30,676 nucleotides of DNA from Clostridia bacterium (GCA_017958705.1 JAGDCE010000149.1:1-30676); one strand, 5' to 3'; shown: positions 21,326 through 30,475, numbered from the stretch's first letter. The notes: generated by a model from the sequence alone, not told the origin. Translations and numbers: made by a program.

Positions 21326-23032
21326 ATGAAAACGCTGAAAAAGAAAATTGCGGCCGCGGTATACAAAGGGATCGCGGAAATCGATCCCGCCGCAGCCGTA
21401 ACGGAAAAAGATATACTGTCGTATCTCGCATACCCTCCCGACGACAAACTCGGCGATATCGCGCTGCCGTGCTTCCGCTTTGCGAAAGCGCTGCGCATGG
21501 CGCCGCCGGTCATAGCGTCAAGACTTGCGGACGGTTTCGAGTGCGAAGGCGTCGCGTCGGCGGAGACCGCGGGCGGTTACCTCAACTTCAGGATCGACCG
21601 CGCGGCGCTGATGAGGCGGCTGTTCGGTGAAATAAACGCGGACGGGCTGCCGTACGGCGGAAACGACGACGGCGCGGGCAAAACGGTCGTGATCGACTAT
21701 TCGTCGCCGAACGTCGCAAAACCGTTCCACATCGGTCACCTCGGCACGACCGTCATCGGTCACTCGCTCAAAAAGATGCATGAGTTCGCCGGATACAAAT
21801 GTATCGGTGTGAACCACCTCGGCGACTGGGGGACGCAGTTCGGAAAACTGACCGTGGCTTACCGCAAATGGGGCAGCCGCGAAGCGGTGGAAGAAAAAGG
21901 AATCGACGAGCTCGTGGCGCTGTACGTCAGATTCCATGAGGAAGCGGAAGCAGATCCGGCGCTTAACGACGAAGCACGCGCCGCGTTTACCGCGCTCGAG
22001 CACGGCGATCCCGAAATAACGGCTCTGTGGCGCTGGTTTATCGATATAAGCATCGCGGAATACAAAAAGACGTACAGGCAGCTTGATATTGAATTCGACT
22101 ACTACACGGGCGAGAGCTTCTATACTGACAAGATGCCCGCGGTCGTCGACGAGCTGAAAAGCAAAGACCTGCTCAAGCTCGATGACGGCGCGTCTATCGT
22201 AGACCTTGAGGAATACGGTATGCCGCCGTGTCTGATACTGAAACGCGACGGCTCGACTCTGTATCCCACGCGCGACATCGCCGCGGCGATATACAGAAAA
22301 GAGACGTTCGATTTCGATAAGTGCATTTACGTTACGTCGGCCGGCCAGTCGCTTCATTTCGCACAGTGGTTCAAAGTGCTCGAGCTCATGGGCAGAGACT
22401 GGTATAAAGACCTCGTCCACGTACCGTACGGCACGGTGTCGCTCAACGGCTCGAAACTTGCGACGCGTACCGGCAACGTCGTTCTTCTCAAAGATCTGTT
22501 CGCCGAGGCGATAGAGAAAGCGGCGGCGATAATGGCGGAGAAAAATCCCGAGCTCGCCGGTAGAGAAGACGTCGCCGAATCCGTCGGCATAGGCGCGGTG
22601 GTGTTCTACTACCTGTCCGCGAACCGTATGCGCGACATAAACTTCGTGCTTGAAGACGCGCTCAATTTCGACGGGAATACCGGCCCCTACGCGCAATACA
22701 CTTACGCGCGTACGTGTCAAATACTGAAAAAAGCCGGCGAATACGCGCCCGACGGGTTTGAGATGAACGACGACGAGTTCGCGCTCTGCAAAACCCTGGC
22801 GCTGTTCCCGGAGACGTTCGATCAGGCGCTTGCCGAATACGAACCGTCAATAATAACGCGCTACGTGCTCGATCTGTGCGCCGCGTTCAACCGTTTTTAC
22901 CACAATTGCCCGGTGCTCACAGCCGGATCGGAGAGCGTCAAAGCTCTGCGTCTGGCGCTTACCGGGTGCACTAACAAAGTTCTTTCGTCCGCGCTCGAGC
23001 TTATATGCGTGCGCCACCCCGAAAAGATCTGA
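21326..23032 (+). CDS. argS: Arginyl-tRNA synthetase
   Basis: ArgS charges tRNA-Arg. The 568-residue class I synthetase has the N-terminal Arg-specific domain (DDKLGDIALPCFRFAK), then SSPNVAKPFHIGHLGTT with a perfect HIGH at H135-H138. GVNHLGDWGTQFG, the second-half NGSKLATRTGNVVLL in place of a canonical KMSKS loop, and a C-terminal helical anticodon-binding domain follow. Loss of the canonical KMSKS is normal for many ArgRS. The ribosome site is weak (AAGGA about 10 nt upstream). It heads an apparent six-gene operon, with yebC 18 nt downstream. Confidence 0.96.
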   Translation: MKTLKKKIAAAVYKGIAEIDPAAAVTEKDILSYLAYPPDDKLGDIALPCFRFAKALRMAPPVIASRLADGFECEGVASAETAGGYLNFRIDRAALMRRLFGEINADGLPYGGNDDGAGKTVVIDYSSPNVAKPFHIGHLGTTVIGHSLKKMHEFAGYKCIGVNHLGDWGTQFGKLTVAYRKWGSREAVEEKGIDELVALYVRFHEEAEADPALNDEARAAFTALEHGDPEITALWRWFIDISIAEYKKTYRQLDIEFDYYTGESFYTDKMPAVVDELKSKDLLKLDDGASIVDLEEYGMPPCLILKRDGSTLYPTRDIAAAIYRKETFDFDKCIYVTSAGQSLHFAQWFKVLELMGRDWYKDLVHVPYGTVSLNGSKLATRTGNVVLLKDLFAEAIEKAAAIMAEKNPELAGREDVAESVGIGAVVFYYLSANRMRDINFVLEDALNFDGNTGPYAQYTYARTCQILKKAGEYAPDGFEMNDDEFALCKTLALFPETFDQALAEYEPSIITRYVLDLCAAFNRFYHNCPVLTAGSESVKALRLALTGCTNKVLSSALELICVRHPEKI

Positions 23033-23050
23033 TCAAAGGAGGATACCAAT

Positions 23051-23782
23051 ATGTCAGGACACAGCAAATGGAAAAATATAATGCATAAGAAAGAGAAGAC
23101 CGACGCCGCGAGGGCAAAGGTCTTCACGAAGATCGGCAAGGAGATGGCGATAGCCGTCAGAGAAGGCGGACCGGATCCCGTATCCAACAGCAAACTCCGC
23201 GATCTGATCGCCAAGGCGAAGGCAAACAACGTGCCGAACGACAACATAGACAGGATAATCAAAAAGGCGTCCGGCGCCGACAGCGTCGCGTATGAAAAGG
23301 TCATATACGAAGGCTACGGCATGGGCGGCGTCGCGGTCATCGTCGAAGCGATGACGGACAACAGGAACCGCACCGGCGGCGACGTCCGTCATTATTTCGA
23401 CAAGTTCGGCGGCAATCTCGGCCAGTCCGGCTGCGTCTCGTACCTGTTTACCGACAAAGGCACGATAATAATCGAAAACGACGGCAAGCTCAATGAAGAC
23501 GCCGTCATGGAAGACGCGCTCGAGGCCGGCGCCGAGGATTTCGACGCTACCGACGAGGCTTTCGAGATAACGACCGCCCCCGACGATCTCGACGCTGTGA
23601 CCGCAGCGCTCTCGGAAAAGGGTTACTCGATCATTTCATCCGAACAGGAAAAAGTACCGTCCATGTACGTCACTCTGACCGACGAGGAGCAGATAAAAAA
23701 GATGGGTCTGCTGCTCGAGAAACTCGACGAAAACGACGACGTGACGGACGTATGGCACAACTGGGAGAACGAGGAAGAATAA
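23051..23782 (+). CDS. yebC: YebC/PmpR-family regulator or translation factor
   Basis: This 243-residue cytosolic protein begins MSGHSKWKNIMHKKEKTDAARAKVFTKIGKE, which is diagnostic of YebC/PmpR. It has the KANNVPNDNIDR, YEGYGMGGVAVIVEAMTDNRNRT and GGNLGQSGCVSYLF blocks of the family and full length. YebC proteins were described as DNA-binding regulators; more recent work on YebC-family members points to relief of ribosome stalling at proline-rich stretches. The sequence cannot separate the two roles here. AAAGGAGG is 7 nt before the ATG. Confidence 0.94.
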   Translation: MSGHSKWKNIMHKKEKTDAARAKVFTKIGKEMAIAVREGGPDPVSNSKLRDLIAKAKANNVPNDNIDRIIKKASGADSVAYEKVIYEGYGMGGVAVIVEAMTDNRNRTGGDVRHYFDKFGGNLGQSGCVSYLFTDKGTIIIENDGKLNEDAVMEDALEAGAEDFDATDEAFEITTAPDDLDAVTAALSEKGYSIISSEQEKVPSMYVTLTDEEQIKKMGLLLEKLDENDDVTDVWHNWENEEE

Positions 23783-23809
23783 AACCGTATCACGGAAAGG
23801 ACATTTATC

Positions 23810-25948
23810 ATGGATCTGATCTGGACAGCGCCGGTCGGCGCGCTCATAGCGCTGCTTTTCGCGGGCTACAACGCTCTCAAAGTCAGAGCGGCGGACCGCG
23901 GCAGCGATAAAGTCAGAGCTTTGTCAGACACCATAAAGCACGGTGCCGACGCATATCTTAAAAGACAGTACAGAACGGTCGGGATATTCTTTGCCGTCGT
24001 TTTTGCGGTACTGCTCGCACTCTCGCTGATCAAACCCGAAGGGGCGAGCGAGGGTCTGATAAACATATTCACGCCGTTCGCGTTTCTGACCGGCGGTATA
24101 TTCTCCGGTCTATCCGGATTTCTCGGTATGAAAATAGCCACGGCCGCCAACGGCAGGACCGCTACGGCCGCGGAGCAGGGACTGAACAAAGGGCTGAGAG
24201 TCGCGTTTTCGGCGGGCTCCGTCATGGGCTTTGTCGTCGTCGGACTCGGTCTGTTCGACACGTCCTTGTGGTTCATACTGCTCAGGTTCGTTTTCAAGCT
24301 CGATCCGGCTAAGCTTTCCGAGTCGATGATCACGTTCGGCATCGGCGCCTCCACTATGGCGCTGTTCGCACGCGTCGGCGGCGGTATTTTCACCAAAGCC
24401 GCGGACGTGGGCGCCGACCTCGTCGGTAAGGTAGAGGTCGGGATCCCCGAGGACGACCCGAGAAACCCCGCGACGATAGCCGATAACGTCGGCGACAACG
24501 TCGGCGACGTCGCCGGTATGGGCGCCGATCTGTACGAATCGTACGTTGGCTCGATAATCTCTGCCGTGGCGCTCGCGTTCGGCGCGTTCGGTCTGCCGAC
24601 AGCGGGATCGACGCCGGAAAACGGCACGGTATTCGGGAAAATGATGGTGCCGCTGATACTCGCTGTCGTCGGCATGCTCAGCTCGATCGTAGGCACGTTC
24701 TTTGTCAGATGCGGAACGAGCACGGATCAGAAAAAACTGCTCGGATCACTGCGGCGCGGCACTTATATCGCCGCCGCACTGTTCGCCGCCTGCGCTTTCC
24801 CGGTCATATACTTCATCTTAGGCAAAGAGTATATCGGGATCTACGGTGCGGTCGTATCGGGACTTCTCGCGGGCGTGCTGATCGGATATTTCACCGAATA
24901 TTTCACCTCCGACACATATAAACCCACCAAAAAGCTCGCTTCTTCATCCGAAACCGGCTCGGCGACGATGATAATCAGCGGTCTTTCGCTCGGTATGCGC
25001 AGCGTCATCGCGCCCGTCGTCATCGTGGCGATATCGATTCTCGTATCGTTCACGATCTCGGGCGGCGATCTCGGCGACGGTATGGCGAAAGGTCTGTTTG
25101 GCATCGCGGTCTCGGCGGTCGGCATGCTGTCGACGCTCGGAATCACTCTCGCGACCGACGCATACGGTCCCGTAGCCGATAATGCCGGCGGCATAGCGCA
25201 GATGGCGGGTATGGACGAGCACGTCCGCGAACGCACCGACGCGCTCGATTCGCTCGGCAACACGACCGCGGCGACCGGCAAGGGTTTCGCGATAGGCTCC
25301 GCGGCGCTCACCTCGCTTTCACTCATAGTCGCGTTCAAACAGAGGATCGAGATGATCGGTGAATTCTCGTTCAAAATCGAGACCACGAATCCGATCACGC
25401 TCGTCGGCATAATACTCGGCGCGATGCTCCCGTTCGTTTTCGCCGCGATGACGATAGATTCCGTCGGCGTGGCTGCGCAGAGCATAATCAGCGAGGTCCA
25501 CAGACAGTTCAGAGAACTGACCGGGATCCTCGACGGCACGGACAAGCCGGAATACGCCAGATGCGTCGATATATGCATGAAGAGCTCGCTGCGCCAGATG
25601 ATAGCGCCGTCGCTTTTCGCGGTGCTGTCGCCCGTCGTGATCGGTCTGCTTCTCGGACCTAACGGCATCATAGGGATGCTCTGCGGCGCGACCGTCGCGG
25701 GATTTCTGCTCGCGGTGTTCATGTCCAACTCCGGCGGCGCGTGGGACAATGCTAAGAAGTATATCGAACGCGGCAACCACGGAGGCGCCGGGAGCGATCA
25801 GCATAAGGCGTCGGTCGTCGGCGACACCGTAGGTGACCCGCTTAAGGATACGAGCGGACCGGCGATAAACATCCTCATCAAGCTCCTGTCGATCGTATCG
25901 ATCGTATTCGCCTATATCATAATGCATTTCTATATCATTAAATTATGA
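23810..25948 (+). CDS. hppA: Membrane-bound ion-pumping pyrophosphatase, K+-dependent type
   Basis: HppA couples pyrophosphate hydrolysis to export of H+ and/or Na+. The 712-residue protein has about 16 membrane segments and the catalytic run GGGIFTKAADVGADLVGKVE, then EDDPRNPATIADNVGDNVGD, with a matching late DAYGPVADNAGG and SGGAWDNAKKYIE. The GNTTAATGKG motif has Ala at 487 and Gly at 490, where K+-independent pumps carry Lys and Thr, so this is the K+-dependent class. Whether it moves Na+, H+ or both needs a structural alignment. AAAGGA lies upstream of the ATG, and the stop overlaps murQ (ATGA). Confidence 0.96.
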   Translation: MDLIWTAPVGALIALLFAGYNALKVRAADRGSDKVRALSDTIKHGADAYLKRQYRTVGIFFAVVFAVLLALSLIKPEGASEGLINIFTPFAFLTGGIFSGLSGFLGMKIATAANGRTATAAEQGLNKGLRVAFSAGSVMGFVVVGLGLFDTSLWFILLRFVFKLDPAKLSESMITFGIGASTMALFARVGGGIFTKAADVGADLVGKVEVGIPEDDPRNPATIADNVGDNVGDVAGMGADLYESYVGSIISAVALAFGAFGLPTAGSTPENGTVFGKMMVPLILAVVGMLSSIVGTFFVRCGTSTDQKKLLGSLRRGTYIAAALFAACAFPVIYFILGKEYIGIYGAVVSGLLAGVLIGYFTEYFTSDTYKPTKKLASSSETGSATMIISGLSLGMRSVIAPVVIVAISILVSFTISGGDLGDGMAKGLFGIAVSAVGMLSTLGITLATDAYGPVADNAGGIAQMAGMDEHVRERTDALDSLGNTTAATGKGFAIGSAALTSLSLIVAFKQRIEMIGEFSFKIETTNPITLVGIILGAMLPFVFAAMTIDSVGVAAQSIISEVHRQFRELTGILDGTDKPEYARCVDICMKSSLRQMIAPSLFAVLSPVVIGLLLGPNGIIGMLCGATVAGFLLAVFMSNSGGAWDNAKKYIERGNHGGAGSDQHKASVVGDTVGDPLKDTSGPAINILIKLLSIVSIVFAYIIMHFYIIKL

Positions 25949-26769
25949 TAAACACCGATAAAATAAATACAGAAAAAAGAAACCCCAACACAACGCATAT
26001 AGACAGTCTGCCCACGCTTGAAATGGTCAGTCTGATGCACAGCGAAAGCAAGCGTGCGTTTTACGCGATAGATGAAATACTGCCGGCAGGAGCCATGGCG
26101 GTGGACCGGATCGCGGACGGATTTTCAAACGGCGGCCGCCTCTACTATATCGGCGCAGGAACGAGCGGACGGCTCGGAGTGCTTGACGCGAGCGAATGCC
26201 CGCCGACGTTCGGAGTCGACGACGATCTCGTGATCGGCATTATAGCCGGAGGGGACAAAGCCCTGCGCAAAAGCTCGGAGGGCGCCGAGGACAGCTTCGA
26301 CGCAGGATTCGAGGAGATCGCAAAAAGAGGTCTCGGCGAGCACGACGTGCTCGTCGGTATCGCCGCAAGCGGGAGAACGCCATACGTGCTCGGCGCGATG
26401 ACCGCGGCGAAACAGGCCGGCGCGACGGTCTGCTCGATCAGTTCGACGCCGGGTTCGCCTGCGGATCAGCTCGCGGACATAAGGATGTCGCCCGATACCG
26501 GTCCGGAGGTCGTGACCGGATCGACACGGCTGAAGAGCGGAACGGCTCAGAAGCTGATCTTAAACATGCTCTCGACCTGCGCGATGATAAAGACCGGCAG
26601 AGTTTACGAAAACCTGATGATCTGCGTCAGGCCGACTAACGACAAGCTCAAAGCGCGCTGCGCCAACATTACAGCTGAGATACTCGGTGTGACGCCCGAC
26701 GAAGCGTACGGACTTCTGTCGGAGCACGAATTCAATATCAGAAAAGTCATAGAAGAATATAAGAAATAA
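25945..26769 (+). CDS. murQ: N-acetylmuramic acid 6-phosphate etherase
   Basis: MurQ removes the lactyl ether from MurNAc-6-phosphate, giving GlcNAc-6-phosphate and lactate in cell-wall recycling. The 274-residue SIS-domain protein shows GAGTSGRLGVLDASECPPTFG (E84), SSEGAEDSFDAG (E115), GIAASGRTPYVLGA and STRLKSGTAQKLILNMLST. E84 and E115 are spaced as the two catalytic glutamates of the E. coli enzyme (83 and 114). It is about 25 residues shorter than usual, missing part of the C-terminal helical end. The ATG lies in the hppA stop overlap. No MurNAc transporter or kinase is nearby. Confidence 0.94.
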   Translation: MINTDKINTEKRNPNTTHIDSLPTLEMVSLMHSESKRAFYAIDEILPAGAMAVDRIADGFSNGGRLYYIGAGTSGRLGVLDASECPPTFGVDDDLVIGIIAGGDKALRKSSEGAEDSFDAGFEEIAKRGLGEHDVLVGIAASGRTPYVLGAMTAAKQAGATVCSISSTPGSPADQLADIRMSPDTGPEVVTGSTRLKSGTAQKLILNMLSTCAMIKTGRVYENLMICVRPTNDKLKARCANITAEILGVTPDEAYGLLSEHEFNIRKVIEEYKK

Positions 26770-26780
26770 ACTGTTCGCCA

Positions 26781-26792
26781 AAAGGAGGTGAT
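26781..26792 (+). promoter_or_regulatory. Full-length anti-16S-complementary ribosome binding site
   Basis: AAAGGAGGTGAT is complementary to the whole anti-Shine-Dalgarno tail of 16S rRNA. The GGAGG core is 7 nt before the ATG at 26796, so strong initiation is expected within the operon. It also fixes the start. Confidence 0.85.
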
Positions 26793-26795
26793 ACA

Positions 26796-28484
26796 ATGAG
26801 TCAGGACCGCAATAACGACATTTTTGACGAGTTCGAATTCATGTATCGCCACAAACGCGCACTGCAGCAACAGCAGGAGAAAGAGCGCCTCAGGCAACAG
26901 CAGGAAGAAAAAGAAGCTGCCGAGGCCGCCGCAAAAGCCGCCGAGGCAGCTCTTTTGTCCGCCGAACAGGAAAAGAAGGCGAAAAAGAAAAAGACGGCGC
27001 CGGCGGACAAAAAGAAAAAGCCCGAGACAAAGGTGCAGGAAAAACAGCCGGAGAAGAAAGAGAAGAAGAAAAAAGAAGAGAAGAGCGACGCGCAAAAGCA
27101 CGCTAAGATCCATCCGAAATACGGCAAACCGTATAAAAAAGACACAGATAAAGAGCGCCGCCGGATAAAGACCGACCGGCGCAAAGAGATAGAGAAAAAG
27201 TACGAAAAAGAACACGAAGCGGCAGAAAAAGAGCGTAAGAACCGCGCGGAGATCAAAGCCGCGGCAAAGATCATCGCGTCGCGTACGCTTCTCTACATAG
27301 TGACCGCGCTCGTCGCGGCGATCCTTTTGTCGTTTTTGATCTACGGCGTCGCGCGGTTAGCCGTCGGATGGCACAAAGACGTATCGCACAAAAAGGTACT
27401 GTATCAGGTCGGCTCCGCGCAGACCGCAACGCGCGTAGCGTATGACTCGCTTATAAAAGACGACGTGGTGTACGTCTGCGGCGACGACATAGTCGTTTTG
27501 TGCGGTTTTACCGTCACCGGTACGAAGGATCAGATAAAATACATCTCGCCCGACAAGGGCAACGACACGGTACTGTTCAATGTCGGCACGAACAGCGCCT
27601 CGGTAAATAAAAACGACGTTCGTCTTCAGGCGAAGACGTATTACGACGACAACGGCAGGCTTTATATACCGATCAGTTTTTTCTCATCGTACTCCACCGG
27701 CATCGTCTGTGAATACAAACCCGAAACGGAGAACGAGGGCGCGCAGATCAAGGTCTACAAGCGCATACTCAACGAATACGATTACAAGATCAGCGGAGTG
27801 CCGGCACAGTACGAGGCGATCTCTTTCAAGCTCAAGGAAGCCGTCGTGCTCGCGCCGCTCGACGAAAACGTTTTGCAGGACGAGATACCCGAGGCGACGT
27901 ATAAAGTAGATATCACCGATTATTACGATTCTATAAACCCGCACAATCTTTACGCGTATATCAGCGTTATAAACGAGGATCACCGCGCGGTGTCGACGAT
28001 GTATTACGACGATCTGACGCAGATAGTGATACAGTCGCCGTCGGTCAAGGAGCCGCTGATGCTCCGGCGCGACGCCGCGCGAGCGCTTGAGGCGATGTTC
28101 CTCGAGGTCCGCGGAGTCGAAGGCTACGAGCGTTTCAACGTGTACAGCGCTTATCGCACGTTCGAGGAAGCGGAGGGCAAGGATCCGTCGCTTGACGAAA
28201 ACCTGCTCGGCCTGTCGGTCGACGCGTATTTCGGCGACAAGGATTCATCTTACGCCGATACGAACACTTATAAATGGTTCTTGAACAACGCTTATAAATA
28301 CGGATTCATAATCAGATATCCGAAAAACAAGACGTCCGTCACCGGCGTCGGTTTTCGTCCGTGGACGCTTCGCTACGTCGGAAGATACGCGGCGACGAAG
28401 ATGCACGACGAGGGGCTGTGTCTCGAGGAATTCATTGAAAAATACAATCTTGAGCGGGTCCTGCAGATCAAAAAAGGAGAATGA
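26796..28484 (+). CDS. Membrane protein with Lys/Glu-rich cytoplasmic arm and degenerate VanY-like (M15B) domain
   Basis: A 562-residue, single-pass protein. Residues 1-164 are a highly charged Gln/Glu/Lys/Ala-rich coil predicted to stay in the cytoplasm, followed by one membrane segment (about 165-190). The outside part has a beta-rich region (about 205-310) resembling copper-amine-oxidase N-terminal stalk domains. The C-terminal domain (about 410-555) aligns with VanY/LdcB D,D-carboxypeptidases: SAYRTFEEAE (R454), LLGLSVDAY, then YGFIIRYPKNKTSVTG and RPWTLRYVG. In active enzymes the motifs are SxHxxGxAxD and EPWHxRYVG. Here the first His is N469, the catalytic Glu is R521 and the last His is T524; only D476 remains. 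It is probably a non-catalytic wall-binding or scaffold protein. AAAGGAGGTGAT is a perfect ribosome site. Confidence 0.82.
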   Translation: MSQDRNNDIFDEFEFMYRHKRALQQQQEKERLRQQQEEKEAAEAAAKAAEAALLSAEQEKKAKKKKTAPADKKKKPETKVQEKQPEKKEKKKKEEKSDAQKHAKIHPKYGKPYKKDTDKERRRIKTDRRKEIEKKYEKEHEAAEKERKNRAEIKAAAKIIASRTLLYIVTALVAAILLSFLIYGVARLAVGWHKDVSHKKVLYQVGSAQTATRVAYDSLIKDDVVYVCGDDIVVLCGFTVTGTKDQIKYISPDKGNDTVLFNVGTNSASVNKNDVRLQAKTYYDDNGRLYIPISFFSSYSTGIVCEYKPETENEGAQIKVYKRILNEYDYKISGVPAQYEAISFKLKEAVVLAPLDENVLQDEIPEATYKVDITDYYDSINPHNLYAYISVINEDHRAVSTMYYDDLTQIVIQSPSVKEPLMLRRDAARALEAMFLEVRGVEGYERFNVYSAYRTFEEAEGKDPSLDENLLGLSVDAYFGDKDSSYADTNTYKWFLNNAYKYGFIIRYPKNKTSVTGVGFRPWTLRYVGRYAATKMHDEGLCLEEFIEKYNLERVLQIKKGE

Positions 28485-28485
28485 T

Positions 28486-30429
28486 ATGAAAATACCGGCA
28501 AGAGTATTCAGCCTTGTTATTCTTATTGCTCTCTTATTTTCCGGGATCTGCGGCTGCTCCGGCAACGGCGCAGACACAACTGACGAAACGACGGAAGCCG
28601 CCGCGCATACCGATACCGACAGCGAAACGGAGGAAGAAATGAACGTAGCGCGGATCGTTTTGATCGACTCTCAGAGCGTGAAAATAAGCGTAACGTGCGA
28701 TGACGACGCGTACCCGAACGCTGCCGGCAAGCTCACGTCGGCGCTTGAATACAGATACGGCTGCACCATCTCGCGGACTCCGGGTAGTGCGGAGATCTCC
28801 GTCGTGTTCAAAAAGAGCGGGACGCGCGACGACTGGAGCATAACCGCGGGCAAGGATTCCGTGATATTCGCGTCCGGAAGCGGAGTCGCGGCGACGGCCG
28901 CGGTAGAAGCGTTTCTGCGTTTATACACGTTCGGCACGGATATGACGCTTTCCGTGCCCGAGGGCGAAATCCTCTCGTACAATTACGCGCGAGACAAAAT
29001 AGATAACTCCGGCTATCTGTCGTATATCCCTTCAAGCGAGGTCAGCCTGATCGACACGAACGGTAAAGGCAAGATAATGTCGCCGGAATGGATCGACAGC
29101 CTCATCATAGTCGAACTCAGACCGCTCACCGCATCTATCGGCGGTCAGCTGCGCAATTCTTACGATCTGCTCGATTTCTACGCCGAAGCCGGCGTCAACT
29201 GTGTATGGCTTACGCCGATATACGAATACGGCCCCGGCGGCAACGGCTACGGAAACACCGGCGTACACAGGATCGGCGAGAATCTGACCGGCACGTCCGA
29301 TCAGGAACGCGGCTGGGAAGAGATGAGAAAATTCGTCGATCACGCGCACGAGAAAGGCATATACGTGCTGTTCGACGTCATAACCTGGGGCGTCATGAGA
29401 GGCACGGAATTGACGAAATCTCATCCCGACTGGTTCTCCGGCGAGGCGTGGGGCAACGACGCGTTCAACTGGAAAAACGAAGAACTCAAGGAGTGGTTCA
29501 CACAGCGCTGCATAGAAAACATAATGAAGACCGGCGCGGACGGTTTCCGCTGCGACTGCGAACCGAATTATACGGGATACGCTCTGTTTGAAGACGTCAG
29601 GCAACGGCTCGCGGATCAGGGAAAATATGTGATCATAATCTCGGAGGACGGCTCCGACCGCAGAAGAACGTATGATTTCGAGCAGGACGGCGTGCTCTGG
29701 TACGCGGTTAAGGACCGCGGCGGCGTCTATTCCGATCCGCTCGTGTGGTACGTGGACGGCGGGCTCGATATAGTCGAGTCAGTGAAGACCGGCAAAGGCC
29801 TCGGCGCCGCATCCGTGCAGAACACGAAAAAGGCCGGCAGCGCGAAGTATTATACGAACTGCATAACGAATCACGATTATCAGCGGCGCATCGTCAAAGG
29901 CAACCGCCTGCGCATAGGCTACGCCGCGATAACGGCGCCGTTCATACCGCTGTGGTATATGGGCGACGAGTTCAACTGTACGTGGCAGCCTGCCGTGCAG
30001 TACGATATGACCGTACAGTACGAGGACGCCGAGAAGCCGTCGAACCGCCGCTTCCTCGAGGACGTGAAGCGCATGATCGCCGTGCGCCGCACGTATAAGG
30101 ATATATTCGAGTACTGGCCCGACGATCACAGAAAAACGAACGTCTGCGCCGTTGTAGTCGCACAGGACGCCGGTCTGACCGCGTACGCGAGATACGCCGG
30201 AAACAAAGCCGTGCTGATCCTTCCGAACAACAACGAGACTGCAAATCCGTACTTTACCGCCACGGTCCCGCTTGCCGACTGCGGTATAGACGGATATAAG
30301 ACTTACCGCGTGACCGATCTGTGGAGCGGAGAAGAGCTCTGCGTGCTCGACAGACAGAGTGTCGAGGAGCTCAGCACGTACGTTCCGTACGAGAGTTTCG
30401 CCATGATACTCATTGAGGGGATAGAATAA
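28486..30429 (+). CDS. Surface lipoprotein of glycoside hydrolase family 13 (alpha-amylase family)
   Basis: The 647-residue protein has a lipoprotein signal peptide ending ICGC (C24), then a Thr/Glu/Asp-rich linker to about residue 50. An uncharacterised alpha/beta domain (about 52-165) follows, then a GH13 barrel. Catalytic residues are present: D357 in GFRCDCEPNY (nucleophile), E387 in IIISEDGS (acid/base) and D464 in ITNHD. Region I, normally DxxxNH, reads DVITWG (297-302), losing the Asn and His. It should act on alpha-glucans at the cell surface; specificity is unclear. ATG 28486 is chosen over the longer frame from 28435 because AAAAAGGAG precedes it and the signal peptide starts there. 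It follows the previous stop by 1 nt and ends the operon. Confidence 0.88.
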   Translation: MKIPARVFSLVILIALLFSGICGCSGNGADTTDETTEAAAHTDTDSETEEEMNVARIVLIDSQSVKISVTCDDDAYPNAAGKLTSALEYRYGCTISRTPGSAEISVVFKKSGTRDDWSITAGKDSVIFASGSGVAATAAVEAFLRLYTFGTDMTLSVPEGEILSYNYARDKIDNSGYLSYIPSSEVSLIDTNGKGKIMSPEWIDSLIIVELRPLTASIGGQLRNSYDLLDFYAEAGVNCVWLTPIYEYGPGGNGYGNTGVHRIGENLTGTSDQERGWEEMRKFVDHAHEKGIYVLFDVITWGVMRGTELTKSHPDWFSGEAWGNDAFNWKNEELKEWFTQRCIENIMKTGADGFRCDCEPNYTGYALFEDVRQRLADQGKYVIIISEDGSDRRRTYDFEQDGVLWYAVKDRGGVYSDPLVWYVDGGLDIVESVKTGKGLGAASVQNTKKAGSAKYYTNCITNHDYQRRIVKGNRLRIGYAAITAPFIPLWYMGDEFNCTWQPAVQYDMTVQYEDAEKPSNRRFLEDVKRMIAVRRTYKDIFEYWPDDHRKTNVCAVVVAQDAGLTAYARYAGNKAVLILPNNNETANPYFTATVPLADCGIDGYKTYRVTDLWSGEELCVLDRQSVEELSTYVPYESFAMILIEGIE

Positions 30430-30432
30430 CCA

Positions 30433-30475
30433 AAACCCGGAAGCGAATATCGGCTTTCGGGTTTATTATTTTATT
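30433..30475 (+). terminator. Intrinsic terminator of the argS-GH13 operon
   Basis: AAACCCGGAAGC (30433-30444) pairs with GCTTTCGGGTTT (30453-30464), 12 bp with one G-U pair, followed by a T-rich tail ATTATTTTATTC. It lies 3 nt past the GH13 stop. Confidence 0.85.

Noticed and set aside
21518..22720. 400-residue minus-strand open frame
   Set aside because: It lies entirely antisense to argS, whose motifs are unmistakable, and has no ribosome site or recognisable domain. High GC keeps antisense frames open here.
24841..25776. 311-residue minus-strand open frame
   Set aside because: It is antisense to hppA, Ser/Pro-rich in composition, with no motif and no initiation signal.
28435..28485. Upstream start for the GH13 lipoprotein
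   Set aside because: It would place 17 charged residues before the signal peptide. AAAAAGGAG and the signal peptide both point to 28486.
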